From positions 1 to 45,551 of the forward strand of contig JANOBD010000142.1 of assembly GCA_031411495.1 (NCBI GenBank): 45,551 nt of DNA. Direction: 5' to 3'. The DNA comes from JANOBD01 sp031411495. Lineage in GTDB: Bacteria > Planctomycetota > Phycisphaerae > Tepidisphaerales > Tepidisphaeraceae. Position 1 is the first letter of the stretch. Each line of letters begins with the position of its first letter. This document shows positions 17,212 through 25,769 of this stretch, one piece after another. Under the pieces are notes generated by a model. The model ran no database searches. It saw nothing but the letters and a program-made list of their open reading frames with translations, and was not told where the DNA came from. Both the position numbers and the translations under genes were made by a program.

Positions 17212-18390
17212 ATGTCCGACGCAGCCCACCTCGTTCGCACGATTCGCAACGCCACGCCCGATGTCCCTGGCTCTCGCGTCCTCCAACCGGCCGTAGCGCG
17301 AGAGGAAGCGAGAGGGAATGAGAGGGATTCTCAAAGGGATGAAGGCGCAGCGATGAGAGATGCGAGCGTAAAGACGAAGAATGACGTTGGAAGGATGAAT
17401 GAAGATGGAATTGCCCCGACGACATCCCTTTTCACTCCGCCATCTTCCCTCCCCATCAAGCCCCTCACCGCGCGGCAGCAGACCGCCATCAATCTCCTGT
17501 CGATGGGCAAGACGGTTGCGGCCACCGCCCGCTCGCTCGGCATCGGCGAGTCGACCCTCCACCGCTGGAAGGCCACCCACCCGCACTTCCGAGCAGAACT
17601 CGCGCAGCGACAACACAACCTCTTCGACGCGATGGTCAACAAGCTGCGCATGACCATGAGCAGAGCCGTCGACGAACTGTATTCGCTGATGACCAGCGAC
17701 AATGCGTTCAAGCGCAAAGAGGTGATGTTCGAGATGCTCAAGCTGCTCAAGCCGCAGAAGTTTCTCGTGCCTGCCGAGCCGATGAGCGTCGAAGGTGTAA
17801 TCGACGAAACGGTACGCCAGCGGCGCGCCTCGCGCGGCGAAAGCGTCGCGGATGAAATCACCGAAGAGGAGCGCATCTCGGCGATCCCGGCGGAGTGGCG
17901 CGCCCAGGGCGAAGAGATCCTCGCCGCAGCCTCGACTTGTCATGCCGAGCCGACGCGTGAAGCCGATGAACGTGCTCGTGAACCCTCTGAGCGTTTACGC
18001 GAAGCATCAGACGCGGCCGTTCCAGCCAAACTCGGAAAGCGCAACGACACTGCCACGTCAACCCAGATCGCTCGTGAGCGGGCCAATAGTGACGATTCGA
18101 GAGGGGATTCGAGTCATGGTGAATGCAAGGAGTCATCTCGCGGTGACGGTGCGACGACACGCGACAGTAAACTGCCGACGCCCGACGCGACCTGCCAGCC
18201 TGGCCAGATCCATCGCGATGGTTCCCAGGATGACGGCGTTGGTGTTCAGGATGGCAATGCGGACGGCGTTCGGGTTCGTCGTTGCGAGTCCGGGAGCACC
18301 GGGCCGGATCGAAAGGGCGATGTTCCGACGCGTTCACCGGACCTCATCGGCGGGGACGGGTCGGCTCCTGAGGAAGAAGGCGCGCCGTGA
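17212..18390 (+). CDS. Helix-turn-helix protein with repeat-derived N-terminus
   Basis: A 392-residue protein. AGAAGGAG upstream fixes ATG 17212. Residues 86-122 (LTARQQTAINLLSMG, then VAATARSLGIGESTLHRWK) are a helix-turn-helix of the kind seen in phage terminase small subunits and in many planctomycete proteins. Residues about 125-220 are helical and contain MVNKLRMTMSRAVDELYSL and FEMLKLLKPQKFLVPAE. Residues about 30-80 are encoded by repeat DNA (see the repeat entry) and give charged then Ser/Pro-rich sequence. The C-terminal 150 residues are low-complexity, rich in Ser, Asp, Arg and Gly, and probably disordered. Likely DNA-binding; whether phage-derived or regulatory is unknown. Confidence 0.7.
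   Translation: MSDAAHLVRTIRNATPDVPGSRVLQPAVAREEARGNERDSQRDEGAAMRDASVKTKNDVGRMNEDGIAPTTSLFTPPSSLPIKPLTARQQTAINLLSMGKTVAATARSLGIGESTLHRWKATHPHFRAELAQRQHNLFDAMVNKLRMTMSRAVDELYSLMTSDNAFKRKEVMFEMLKLLKPQKFLVPAEPMSVEGVIDETVRQRRASRGESVADEITEEERISAIPAEWRAQGEEILAAASTCHAEPTREADERAREPSERLREASDAAVPAKLGKRNDTATSTQIARERANSDDSRGDSSHGECKESSRGDGATTRDSKLPTPDATCQPGQIHRDGSQDDGVGVQDGNADGVRVRRCESGSTGPDRKGDVPTRSPDLIGGDGSAPEEEGAP
17300..17455. repeat. Phased GAGAGG array plus degenerate GGATGAA palindrome in coding sequence
   Basis: GAGAGG occurs at 17300, 17310 and 17320, exactly 10 bp apart; its reverse complement matches the CTCTC arrays at 37954 and 38068. A degenerate inverted repeat follows: GGAAGGATGAATGAAGATGG near 17390-17410 against the complement of CCATCTTCCCTCCCC near 17441-17455. 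Both sit in frame inside the helix-turn-helix gene. Confidence 0.6.
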
Positions 18391-18401
18391 GGCCCGGGCG
18401 G

Positions 18402-19643
18402 TCAAGGCGCGTTCAGCAATTCCATCGCGATCGTTGCCGCGTTCTTCGATGCGCCCGGCCGGTCGATCGTGACCAACATCGATGCGATTTTCGCCTTCTG
18501 TGCCGCAAGCTGTTCCGGATGCGAAAGCAGTTCGATCGCGGCATCCGCCACAGCGTCGACCGGGCCGTACCAGGGAATGAACTCGGGTACGATGTGTTTC
18601 GACGGATCATCTTTGCCGTCGTTGGCCAGCAGGTTCACGATCGAGTACGTGCGGATCTTCACCACCCAGCGGCCCAGCAGATTCCAGAGTCCACGGCTCG
18701 TGTAGTAGACGACGATCATCGGCACGCGATGCGCGGCGATGTGCAGAGTGGCGGTGCCGCTGACGGTGATCGCGAGGTTGCACCGCGGCAGCTGCGCGTC
18801 GAAGCCGTTCACCTCGGAAGTGACGAAGTCCATGCCGGCGATCATCCGCTCGATCATGGGCTGCGTGACAGGCGTCGCGGGGATCAGGAACTGGGCGCCG
18901 GGAAATCGCGCTTTGATCTTGCGCGCCACCGCGAGTTGTCGCGGCAGGTTCTTCTTCACGATGCCCCGTCGACTGCCGCACGGCAGGGCGATGACCGGGG
19001 AAGGGGCCGCAGAAGGGATGACGGAGGAGGGGCGCGCAGAAGGGATGAGGGTGGAGGGATGAGGGATGAAGGACGAGGGGAGAATCGAACCCTTCGTGTG
19101 TTCCATCATCCCTCCGCCCTCATCCCTCATCCCTTCTCTTTTGAGTTCGTCAAACAGGGGATGGCCGACGAACGTCGCATTCACGCCGCGCTCGCGCAGG
19201 AACGGCTCTTCGAAGGGCATGATGCACGCCACGCGGTCGGCCACTTCGCGGAGTTTCTTCACACGGCCCTCGCGGCTGGCCCAGACCTGCGGCGCGATGT
19301 AGTAGAAGACGCTCGTGCCGAACGATTTGGCGAGCCTCGCGAAATACTTGTTCATCGTCCACGAGTCGCAGCAGATGTGCAGGTCCGGCTTCTCCCGCGC
19401 ATAGAAATCTCGCGTCCAGTTGAGCAGGTTCTTCACCTCGCGTGCACGCCCGAGCGCGGCGAGGCCCATCGCGGCGTTGGAGACGGTGTCGCGGTGGACG
19501 GTGGCGCCGGCGTGCCGGAGCATGTCTCCGCCGAGTGCGTGGAACTGAAGATCCGGGTCCATCTCGCGCATCGCCCGCACGAGATTCGCCGCGTGTTGAT
19601 CGGCGCTGCGCTCGGCGACGGTGATAAAGACTTTCCTGGGCAC
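18402..19643 (-). CDS. lpxB: Lipid-A-disaccharide synthase with in-frame repeat insertion
   Basis: LpxB condenses UDP-2,3-diacylglucosamine with lipid X to form the lipid A disaccharide at the inner membrane. The 413-residue protein has the family N-terminus VFITVAERSADQHAANLVRAM, FYYIAPQVWASREGR, IMPFEEPFLRERG and VGHPLFDEL, and the C-terminal half has VSGTATLHIAAHRVPMIVVY and LANDG. Between VGHPLFDELKRE and VIALPCGSRRGIVKKNLP, where homologues have a short linker, residues about 170-213 are MRDEGGGMMEHTKG followed by LPSSFIPHPSTLIPS. That part is encoded by a palindromic repeat (19011-19138). The frame is kept and both flanks look functional. The usual PGSR is PCGSR here. Its presence supports a Gram-negative outer membrane. 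Confidence 0.9.
   Translation of the reverse strand: MPRKVFITVAERSADQHAANLVRAMREMDPDLQFHALGGDMLRHAGATVHRDTVSNAAMGLAALGRAREVKNLLNWTRDFYAREKPDLHICCDSWTMNKYFARLAKSFGTSVFYYIAPQVWASREGRVKKLREVADRVACIMPFEEPFLRERGVNATFVGHPLFDELKREGMRDEGGGMMEHTKGSILPSSFIPHPSTLIPSARPSSVIPSAAPSPVIALPCGSRRGIVKKNLPRQLAVARKIKARFPGAQFLIPATPVTQPMIERMIAGMDFVTSEVNGFDAQLPRCNLAITVSGTATLHIAAHRVPMIVVYYTSRGLWNLLGRWVVKIRTYSIVNLLANDGKDDPSKHIVPEFIPWYGPVDAVADAAIELLSHPEQLAAQKAKIASMLVTIDRPGASKNAATIAMELLNAP
19011..19138. repeat. GGGATGAGGGATGA palindromic element inside lpxB
   Basis: The left arm (about 19011-19080) contains GAAGGGATGAGGGTGGAGGG and GATGAGGGATGAAGG; the right arm (19105-19138) is ATCATCCCTCCGCCCTCATC and then CCTCATCCCTTCTC, nearly its reverse complement. 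The spacer is about 25 bp. It lies within lpxB in frame. A close relative occurs at 41541-41615. Confidence 0.85.
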
Positions 19644-19854
19644 CGGCCCAATGTAGGGGAGAAACGGCGATCGGGGAATGGTCGCGAAAGCCGTAGGAAG
19701 CGAAGGTCCGCGACGATACGAACCGTTCGCGCTCGGCTTTCATCCTCTTCGAAGATCTTTGATTGCTCCGCGGTTCGCGATCATTGCCTCGCCCGCTGGC
19801 CATGGACGAGGAACGAAGGTACCTTTGCCGACGAAACCAAAGGATCACCCGAAA

Positions 19855-20388
19855 ATGAAAGACTCCGACGTCATCGTCATCCAGGAACCCAAGCTCAGCG
19901 TCGCGGATCAGTTTTATCTGCCGCAGATCGCCAAGGGGCTGGGCACGACGCTCAAGCACGTGTTCAAGACGCTTTCGGGCAACCACAACGTGATCCAGTA
20001 TCCGGAAGAGCGCCGCGAAGACCTGGCGCCCGAAGACGGCGGCATCGTCGCCAAGACCTATCGCGGCGTGCATCGTCTGAACAAGGACGAGGAAGGCCGC
20101 GTGAAGTGCGTCGCGTGCTTCATGTGTTCCACGGCCTGCCCGGCCAAGTGCATTCACATCGAAGCCGGCGAGAGCCCCTGGCAGGACCGCGAGAAGTACC
20201 CCATCAAGTTCGATATCGACGAACTCCGCTGCATCTACTGCGGGATGTGCGAAGAGGCCTGTCCGGTGGATGCCATCGAACTTACCAGCCTCTACGACAT
20301 CGTCGGGCACACGCGCAAAGAGATGATCTTCGACAAGGAAAAGCTGCTGAAGATCTACGACGAAACCTGCGAGAAAGAGCCGATGTAG
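19855..20388 (+). CDS. nuoI: NADH-quinone oxidoreductase subunit I (NuoI)
   Basis: NuoI carries clusters N6a and N6b in the peripheral arm of complex I. The 177-residue protein has two complete 4Fe-4S motifs: CVACFMCSTACPAKC at 85-99 and CIYCGMCEEACPVDA at 126-140, plus the family segment TYRGVHRLNKDEEGR. The frame is open upstream to 19678, but ATG 19855 gives the right length and has AAAGGA upstream. It stands alone: its neighbours are lpxB on the other strand and wrbA. No other nuo gene lies in the window, so complex I must be encoded elsewhere, or this is a second copy with another partner. Confidence 0.9.
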   Translation: MKDSDVIVIQEPKLSVADQFYLPQIAKGLGTTLKHVFKTLSGNHNVIQYPEERREDLAPEDGGIVAKTYRGVHRLNKDEEGRVKCVACFMCSTACPAKCIHIEAGESPWQDREKYPIKFDIDELRCIYCGMCEEACPVDAIELTSLYDIVGHTRKEMIFDKEKLLKIYDETCEKEPM

Positions 20389-20471
20389 GCGCGCTGCGCC
20401 TTGTTGAACCGCGAGCGGGCTCGCGGGCTGCACGAGGGGCAAAGGCATTTCGAAAACCCATTGGCGCCGGA

Positions 20472-21086
20472 CTATCGCGCGAGCTTCGCCGCGAGTTCGG
20501 CCACGTGTTTTCCCTGGAACTTCGCGATCGCGAGCTCGTTGGCGGTGGGGTGACGTTCGCCCTTGGGGCCGGCGATCGTCGTCGCGCCGTACGGCGTGCC
20601 GCCGGAGATCTCGTCCATGTTCAGCAGTTCCTTAGCCGAGTACGGCACGCCGCTCACGAGCATGCCCATGTGGAAGAAGAACGTGTGAAGGTGCGTGAGA
20701 GTGGTCTCCTGCCCGCCATGCTGCGAGGCAGTGCTCGAGAAGGCGCTGCCGATCTTGCCGATGAGCGCACCGCTGCCCCAGAGGCTGCCGGTGGAGTCGA
20801 TGAAGGTCTGCATCTGGGCAGTCGGCAGGCCGTAGCGCGTGGGCGTGCCGAGGATGATGGCGTCGGCCCAGGTCAGATCGTTGACACTGGCGAAGGGCAA
20901 CGTCGAGAACGCTTTCCGCGCTTCGAGCGCGTGCATCTTCTCGAGGACTTCATCAGGGAGTGTCTCCTTCACTTGCAGGAGTTTCGTCTGGGCTCCCGCG
21001 GACTTCGCGCCCTCCTCGATGGCATTGGCGAGCTGGTAAACGTGTCCATAGGTGCTGTAGAAAATGACTGCAACTTTCGCGGACAT
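20472..21086 (-). CDS. wrbA: NAD(P)H:quinone oxidoreductase, WrbA type
   Basis: A 204-residue flavodoxin-fold protein that would bind FMN and reduce quinones by two electrons, avoiding semiquinones. The N-terminus KVAVIFYSTYGHVYQLANAI is the FMN phosphate loop (family form STYGHV), TPTRYGLPTAQMQTFIDSTG is the second FMN contact, and FSSTASQHGGQETTL and GTPYGATTIAG complete the WrbA pattern. ATG 21086 has GGGAG upstream; a longer frame to 21200 adds residues not seen in the family. It converges with nuoI; the 83-bp spacer holds a GC-rich stem (CCGCGAGC/GCTCGCGG near 20418) without a T-run. Confidence 0.93.
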   Translation of the reverse strand: MSAKVAVIFYSTYGHVYQLANAIEEGAKSAGAQTKLLQVKETLPDEVLEKMHALEARKAFSTLPFASVNDLTWADAIILGTPTRYGLPTAQMQTFIDSTGSLWGSGALIGKIGSAFSSTASQHGGQETTLTHLHTFFFHMGMLVSGVPYSAKELLNMDEISGGTPYGATTIAGPKGERHPTANELAIAKFQGKHVAELAAKLAR

Positions 21087-21240
21087 AAATGGCTCCCGCA
21101 TGTTGAAGATACCGACTGGGCTCCCCTTGCCGGCGACGCGCGCATTATAGCAGCGCGGGCCCGCCGGTGCGGGTTTCCCCGGTGTGCGTCCACCTCGCAT
21201 CGACGTACGCTATGCGTATCGAACTTAACCGAGGCCCACC

Positions 21241-21531
21241 ATGCATACCCATTCTCATTCGCACTCGAACGATCCCGCCCGCATTCCCGCTCCCCAAGAG
21301 GTGAATGCGAACAAGCGGCACACCCGCAACGAACAGATGACCCAGACTTCGCGTGCCGTTGGCCCCGGCGCCGGCATTCATCGCGGCGACCGACGCGACA
21401 CGCACCCGTCATTCTCGACCGGCAAGGGCGGACGCGGATCGACCGCGGGCAAGGCGCGCGATGGCGGTCGGTCCGGCCCGCTTGGGAAATCGGGTCGCAA
21501 GAGCGGTCCGCAGTCGGGCGATACCGAATAG
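21241..21531 (+). CDS. Small disordered His/Gly/Arg-rich protein
   Basis: A 96-residue frame starting MHTHSHSHSND, with five alternating His in the first ten residues, then many Arg, Gly and Ser (for example GKGGRGSTAGKARDGGR). No hydrophobic core, signal peptide or membrane helix is visible, so it is probably disordered. GAGG lies upstream of ATG 21241. The N-terminal histidines could bind metal; the basic glycine-rich part could bind nucleic acid. I recognise no family, and a spurious frame is possible. Confidence 0.45.
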   Translation: MHTHSHSHSNDPARIPAPQEVNANKRHTRNEQMTQTSRAVGPGAGIHRGDRRDTHPSFSTGKGGRGSTAGKARDGGRSGPLGKSGRKSGPQSGDTE

Positions 21532-21662
21532 GGTCCAGCGACACCCGCGCAATTCGGATGACGCCGAGAATGGGTTCAGCCCCACACCGGGTACCAACTG
21601 CCGAATTCGCCGACGTGATGGCCGCCCGATCGAAGGCGGCCTATCGTGTCAGCGTGCCGTCC

Positions 21663-23027
21663 ATGGATGCAGCGATCGACGAAGAAGTACCCACCCCCAG
21701 CCGCCGATCCCTCCTGCGAGCCCTCTCGCACCGTAACTACCGATTGTTCTTCATCGGCAACGGGCTGTCGCTCGTCGGTACCTGGATGACGAACATCGCG
21801 ATGGCGTGGCTCATCTATCGCATCAGCGGCGGCGAAGGCTCGGCGGTGGCGTCCGTCTGGCTCGGCTACGTCGCCTTCGCGTCGCAGGCACCAACGTTCC
21901 TGCTGAGTTCGCTGTGCGGCGTGTTTGTCGATCGGCACAATCGCCGGACGATCCTCGTCTGGACGCAGATTTTCTCGATGCTTCAGAGCGGCGCGCTTGC
22001 CGTTATCGCGTTCGCAGGTTTCGAATCGCATTTCGCGATCATGTGTCTTGCACTGGTCCAGGGACTCATCAACGCGATGGACATCCCGGCGCGGCAGTCG
22101 TTCGTCGTGGAAATGATCGAGGACCGCGCCGATGTGTCGAATGCGATCGCGATGAACTCGATGATGTTCAACCTGGCGCGGCTTGTGGGGCCGGCGATGG
22201 GCGGTCTCATCATCGCGGCGAGCAGCGAAGGCGTCTGCTTTGCGATCGACGCGGTGAGTTACGCCGCCGTGATCTTCTCGCTGTTGCTCATGCGGATCAA
22301 GCCGCATGTTCTTCCGCAAAAGCACCCGCCCGTTCTGGAGAGTCTGCGCGAGGGATTCCGGTATGTGTTCGGCTTCGCGCCGACGCGGTGGCTGATCCTG
22401 TACTTGTCGGTCGCATCGTTTGTCGGCGCATCGCTGCCGACGCTGCTGCCGCTCATCGCCGATCGGCTGTCGCACGGGAATGGCGCAAGGATGCTCGGGG
22501 TCATGTCTTCGTGCATTGGGCTGGGCGCGCTCTTTGGCGCCGTCTATCTCGCATCCCGGCAGACGGTCGTCGGACTCGGCCGGATCATCTGGCAATGCGG
22601 GCTCGCCTACGCGGTGTCGCTCGCGTTGTTCGGACTTGCGCCGTCGCTGATATTGGCCATGGCACTGCTGATGGTGGTCGGCGCCTCGTTCATGGTGCTT
22701 TTCGCCGGCTCTAACACGATGTTGCAGTCGATGGTCGATGATCACATGCGCGGCCGGCTGATGAGCTTTTTCTCGATGGCGGTGATGGGCACCGCGCCGT
22801 TCGGCGCGGTGGCTGCTGGGTGGGCGGCGGCACATTTCTCGACGCGCACCACGCTCATGTTCGCCGCCGCCGCCATCGCGGCGATGGCGGTCTTATTCAT
22901 GAGGCAACTGCCGGACCTGCGCAAGCTCATCCGACCCGTTTACGTGAACAAGGGGATTATCCCCGAAGTGGCGGACGGGATCAGCGCGACCGCCGTTGCC
23001 AAGGGTGAAGGCGGAACCGTCGCGTAA
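21663..23027 (+). CDS. MFS transporter, EntS/MFS_3 type
   Basis: A 454-residue major facilitator with about 12 membrane helices, of the MFS_3 (EntS-like) group that exports siderophores or other small molecules. It starts with a short soluble stretch and ALSHRNYRLFFIGNGLSLVG, the group's typical first helix, then WMTNIAMAWLIYRISG, FVDRHNRRTILVWTQ (the loop 2-3 motif A) and DIPARQSFVVEMIEDR, a conserved MFS_3 phrase. The second half has DHMRGRLMSFFSMAVMGTAP. ATG 21663 was chosen because it lies nearest the first helix; ATGs at 21558 and 21618 are alternatives and none has a strong ribosome site. Substrate unknown. Confidence 0.88.
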   Translation: MDAAIDEEVPTPSRRSLLRALSHRNYRLFFIGNGLSLVGTWMTNIAMAWLIYRISGGEGSAVASVWLGYVAFASQAPTFLLSSLCGVFVDRHNRRTILVWTQIFSMLQSGALAVIAFAGFESHFAIMCLALVQGLINAMDIPARQSFVVEMIEDRADVSNAIAMNSMMFNLARLVGPAMGGLIIAASSEGVCFAIDAVSYAAVIFSLLLMRIKPHVLPQKHPPVLESLREGFRYVFGFAPTRWLILYLSVASFVGASLPTLLPLIADRLSHGNGARMLGVMSSCIGLGALFGAVYLASRQTVVGLGRIIWQCGLAYAVSLALFGLAPSLILAMALLMVVGASFMVLFAGSNTMLQSMVDDHMRGRLMSFFSMAVMGTAPFGAVAAGWAAAHFSTRTTLMFAAAAIAAMAVLFMRQLPDLRKLIRPVYVNKGIIPEVADGISATAVAKGEGGTVA

Positions 23028-23159
23028 GCAACGACCGCGACACCTCGTTCATCCACTGGGCGCTCCGGCGTTTAGTTCGATCCTCGGCGAGCCGTCCATG
23101 CTGTTTGGCGTTCGACGAAGTTTGTTGACGCCGAGGGGTCGCGATACAACCTCGACCAC

Positions 23160-24152
23160 ATGGTTGCGTCGCTGCTCCTGAACATTCTTGCGCCGATACT
23201 GCTCATGGTCGGGCTTGGCGCGCTGGTTCGGCGGAAGTTCAAGATCCATGTCGACACGCTGAGCAAGGTGAACATCTACCTGTTCACCCCGGCGTTCATT
23301 TTCGATCGCGTGAGCCGAAGCGAACTCCGCTCCAGCGATATGGCGGGCATCGCGTCCGTCACGACGATCACTGTAATTTCACTCGGGTTGCTGGTGTGGG
23401 GCATCGGACGGGTCCGTCACCTCGCGCGTCGACGTCTTGCCGCGCTGGCGATGGCTGCGATGTTCTACAACAGCGGGAACTTCGGCCTGCCTCTGGCAGA
23501 ACTCGCGTACCCGCACATCGAAAACGGGGGAATGAGGGACGGCGCGGCGGTACAGACATTTGTCGTGCTCACGCAAAACGTGCTCACCTTCACGCTCGGA
23601 TTGACCATCGCCGCCGGCGCGCATGCGCATTCGCCGTTTCACATCGCGAAAAAGATGCTCAGCTTGCCGGTACTCTACACGCTCACCGCCGCGCTGGTCG
23701 GCCGGCACTTCTTCGGGCCGGAAAGCGGCCGACACATGCCGCAGCTGATCAGCAGCGTGAGCAAATATCTCGGCGACGGGCTTGTGCCGATCGCGCTCAT
23801 CACGCTCGGGGCGCAGTTGGCGAGCAGTGCGCGGTGGCCACATTGGAAAGACGTCAGCTTCGCGATCTTCATGCGACTGCTGATGGGCCCGGTGGTGATG
23901 GCGGCGCTGCTGTTCTTCTTTCACTCGACATTGACAGGCACGTGGCTCGATCTCTGGCCATGGCCTGCAGAATCCCTGATTCTCACTGCGGGCGTGCCCA
24001 GCGCGATCAATACGCTCCTGCTCGTGCTGGAATTGGATGGCGACGCCGAACTCACCGCCGACTGCGTCTTCTGGACGACGATTGCGTCTTCCGGCACGGT
24101 GCTGGTACTGCTGGCAATCCTTCGTGCCTGTTTTGCGGCTGGCGGCGCGTGA
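23160..24152 (+). CDS. AEC family transporter
   Basis: A 330-residue permease of the auxin efflux carrier family, with about ten membrane helices in two halves. Typical features are NILAPILLMVGLGALVRRKF at the start, LSKVNIYLFTPAFIFDRV, MFYNSGNFGLPLAELAYP (the Asn-Gly-Pro crossover) and the C-terminal GVPSAINTLLLVLEL. Bacterial members carry malate, malonate or other carboxylates, or unknown substrates; nothing in the neighbours fixes this. No strong ribosome site precedes the ATG. The gene lies 132 bp after the MFS gene on the same strand and converges with an interrupted minus-strand gene. Confidence 0.9.
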   Translation: MVASLLLNILAPILLMVGLGALVRRKFKIHVDTLSKVNIYLFTPAFIFDRVSRSELRSSDMAGIASVTTITVISLGLLVWGIGRVRHLARRRLAALAMAAMFYNSGNFGLPLAELAYPHIENGGMRDGAAVQTFVVLTQNVLTFTLGLTIAAGAHAHSPFHIAKKMLSLPVLYTLTAALVGRHFFGPESGRHMPQLISSVSKYLGDGLVPIALITLGAQLASSARWPHWKDVSFAIFMRLLMGPVVMAALLFFFHSTLTGTWLDLWPWPAESLILTAGVPSAINTLLLVLELDGDAELTADCVFWTTIASSGTVLVLLAILRACFAAGGA

Positions 24153-24612
24153 CGCCTCTCAGTCGCCGATGCCCGAGCCACTTGGCGCCTGATCGACGAC
24201 GCGTGTTCCTCAGCGTGAGCTGCCGCTCCCAGGTGCCGGCAAAACTCTCTCCATCCGGTGACACCTTCACCACGAGCACGCCTTCGCCGTGTGGGTAGTG
24301 CCATGAAAATCGGCAGATTAGCATTTCGGCGCTGCTGATCTCGAATGCATCAAGCGATCCTTTGTACGCGTCGGCCCCTTCGTGGACGGTTTAGGTGCCT
24401 ATCTGCTTCCCGGCTTCGAGCAAAAAAGTTGTCAGGCACGGCACCGGCACCTCATCATCAACGACAGTGCAGCGGAAGGTGCCAAGCAACACTACGGAGA
24501 TGGGCTCGGTGGCGGGCGTGGTGCTCGGCATCGTCGCCGGCGGATTTGCCGTTGCGAGGCTGAAGCCGATGCAGAGCGCGGACAACGCGATCACGGCGGT
24601 CCACAGTTTCAC
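24052..24612 (-). pseudogene. Secreted protein gene with in-frame stop
   Basis: A GTG start at 24612 gives KLWTAVIALSALCIGFSLATA, a clear signal peptide, then a Pro/Thr-rich stretch and FRCTVVDDEVPVPC. The frame stops at TAA 24391-24393, but continues open in the same frame on the far side with HEGADAYKGSLDAFEISS, MLICRFSWHYPHGEGVLV and KVSPDGESFAGTWER. The last part resembles the end of small secreted beta-rich proteins with SPDGKSFxGTW. Two matching halves in one frame split by a stop suggest a recent nonsense mutation. Alternatively the first 73 residues are a complete short protein. The 3' limit is uncertain and overlaps the AEC gene end. Confidence 0.5.
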
Positions 24613-24797
24613 CTGTCATCTTTCCAGCAGGCGGGCGTCCGATCGCATGATGTCTCTTTTCATAAGTGTTCGACGCAAAAACGCAATCCACAAGTAGTCA
24701 AACAGAACTAGATTTGCAGGCCGAGGCGGTCAGCGGAAGCCCGCCTCGCTGCCCGAGTCTGTGTCGGGCCCACTTCACGGTCGTTGCGGAGGACATG

Positions 24798-25769
24798 ATG
24801 CGCATTGGTTTTCGACGCCACGGGTTCACGTTGGTTGAGTTGCTGGTGGTCATCGGCATCATCGCTATCCTCATCAGCGTGCTCGTTCCCACTCTGGCCA
24901 AGGCCCGGGAGCAGGCGCGCTCGGTGCAGTGTCTCAGCAACATTCGCCAGATCGCGACCGCGGTCATGATGTTTTCGGCAGAGCACAACGGCTGGATGCC
25001 GGGCAACGGCGGCTTCGCGATTCATCGGTTTGACCCGGGCCAGAACTTTCCAGGCATGGTCGATGCCGATCCGCAAATCACACAGCCTGCGGACTGGATC
25101 AGCTGGCAGCGATCGATCGATCCGTTCAACAACAATCGTCCGTCAGTTCCCGTGCAGAACATCACGTATTCCTCGCTGACAAAATATATGGGGGCCAAAT
25201 ACGTGTTCACCTCTGACGCCAACGAGGCGAACACCGTAAACCCGAAGCTGGAAGCGATTTTCAGATGCCCGTCGGACACGTTGGAAAATCGCTTTTCGCC
25301 TGGAGATTCCTCGCACGGCGCCTATCGCTACAGCTACGCGATGAATGAGCTTTACACGGTCCCCGTCACCACGGCTTCCAACCAGACCAACCAGTCGCTC
25401 ACGTTCGTCAGGGGGCAGCGCATCGACGGAAAGTTCACGGGGAAGGCGAGCTCCATCCGCAACGCGGCAGAAAAGATCCTGATTGTCTGTGAGGATGAGA
25501 AGGCGCTGAATGACGGATGCTACTCGCCGAACCCCTGGAGCTGGATCGATCCCAATGCGACGCTCCCCATCGATGTCGTCGCCGCACGTCACATGCTGAA
25601 ATGGAAGAAGTCCAAGAGCCTGTTCAACCGCAACGAAAAGTACGAAGACTGCGTCGGTAACGTCGGGTTCGCCGACGGCCATGCCGGCAATTTCGGTCGC
25701 AAAGACGCGCTTCGGAGCCGATATACCGGCAACCCCAATCCGGATCCTCCGACGAACTACGGGTTCTGA
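24798..25769 (+). CDS. Type IV pseudopilin-like protein, H-X9-DG type
   Basis: A 323-residue protein with a class III (prepilin) signal: a short basic leader ending HGFTLVELLVVIGIIAIL, cleaved by prepilin peptidase before the Phe, with Glu at mature position 5. CLSNIRQIATAVMMFSAEHNG follows, the common planctomycete continuation. Near the C-terminus VGFADGHAGNF with an upstream His fits the H-X9-DG domain. Planctomycetes have dozens of such paralogues, probably parts of type II secretion or pilus-like surface structures. GGAGG lies five bases before ATG 24798 (a second ATG sits three bases earlier). It stands alone. Confidence 0.88.
   Translation: MRIGFRRHGFTLVELLVVIGIIAILISVLVPTLAKAREQARSVQCLSNIRQIATAVMMFSAEHNGWMPGNGGFAIHRFDPGQNFPGMVDADPQITQPADWISWQRSIDPFNNNRPSVPVQNITYSSLTKYMGAKYVFTSDANEANTVNPKLEAIFRCPSDTLENRFSPGDSSHGAYRYSYAMNELYTVPVTTASNQTNQSLTFVRGQRIDGKFTGKASSIRNAAEKILIVCEDEKALNDGCYSPNPWSWIDPNATLPIDVVAARHMLKWKKSKSLFNRNEKYEDCVGNVGFADGHAGNFGRKDALRSRYTGNPNPDPPTNYGF

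Noticed and set aside
20410..20430. GC-rich stem between nuoI and wrbA as a terminator
   Set aside because: The stem is good but has no T-run on either strand, so I did not list it as a terminator.
18387..21662. Very long open frame on the plus strand running into the MFS gene
   Set aside because: It lies antisense to lpxB and wrbA, which have clear family motifs, and its translation is Arg/His/Asp-rich without domains. Only the part from 21663 is the transporter.
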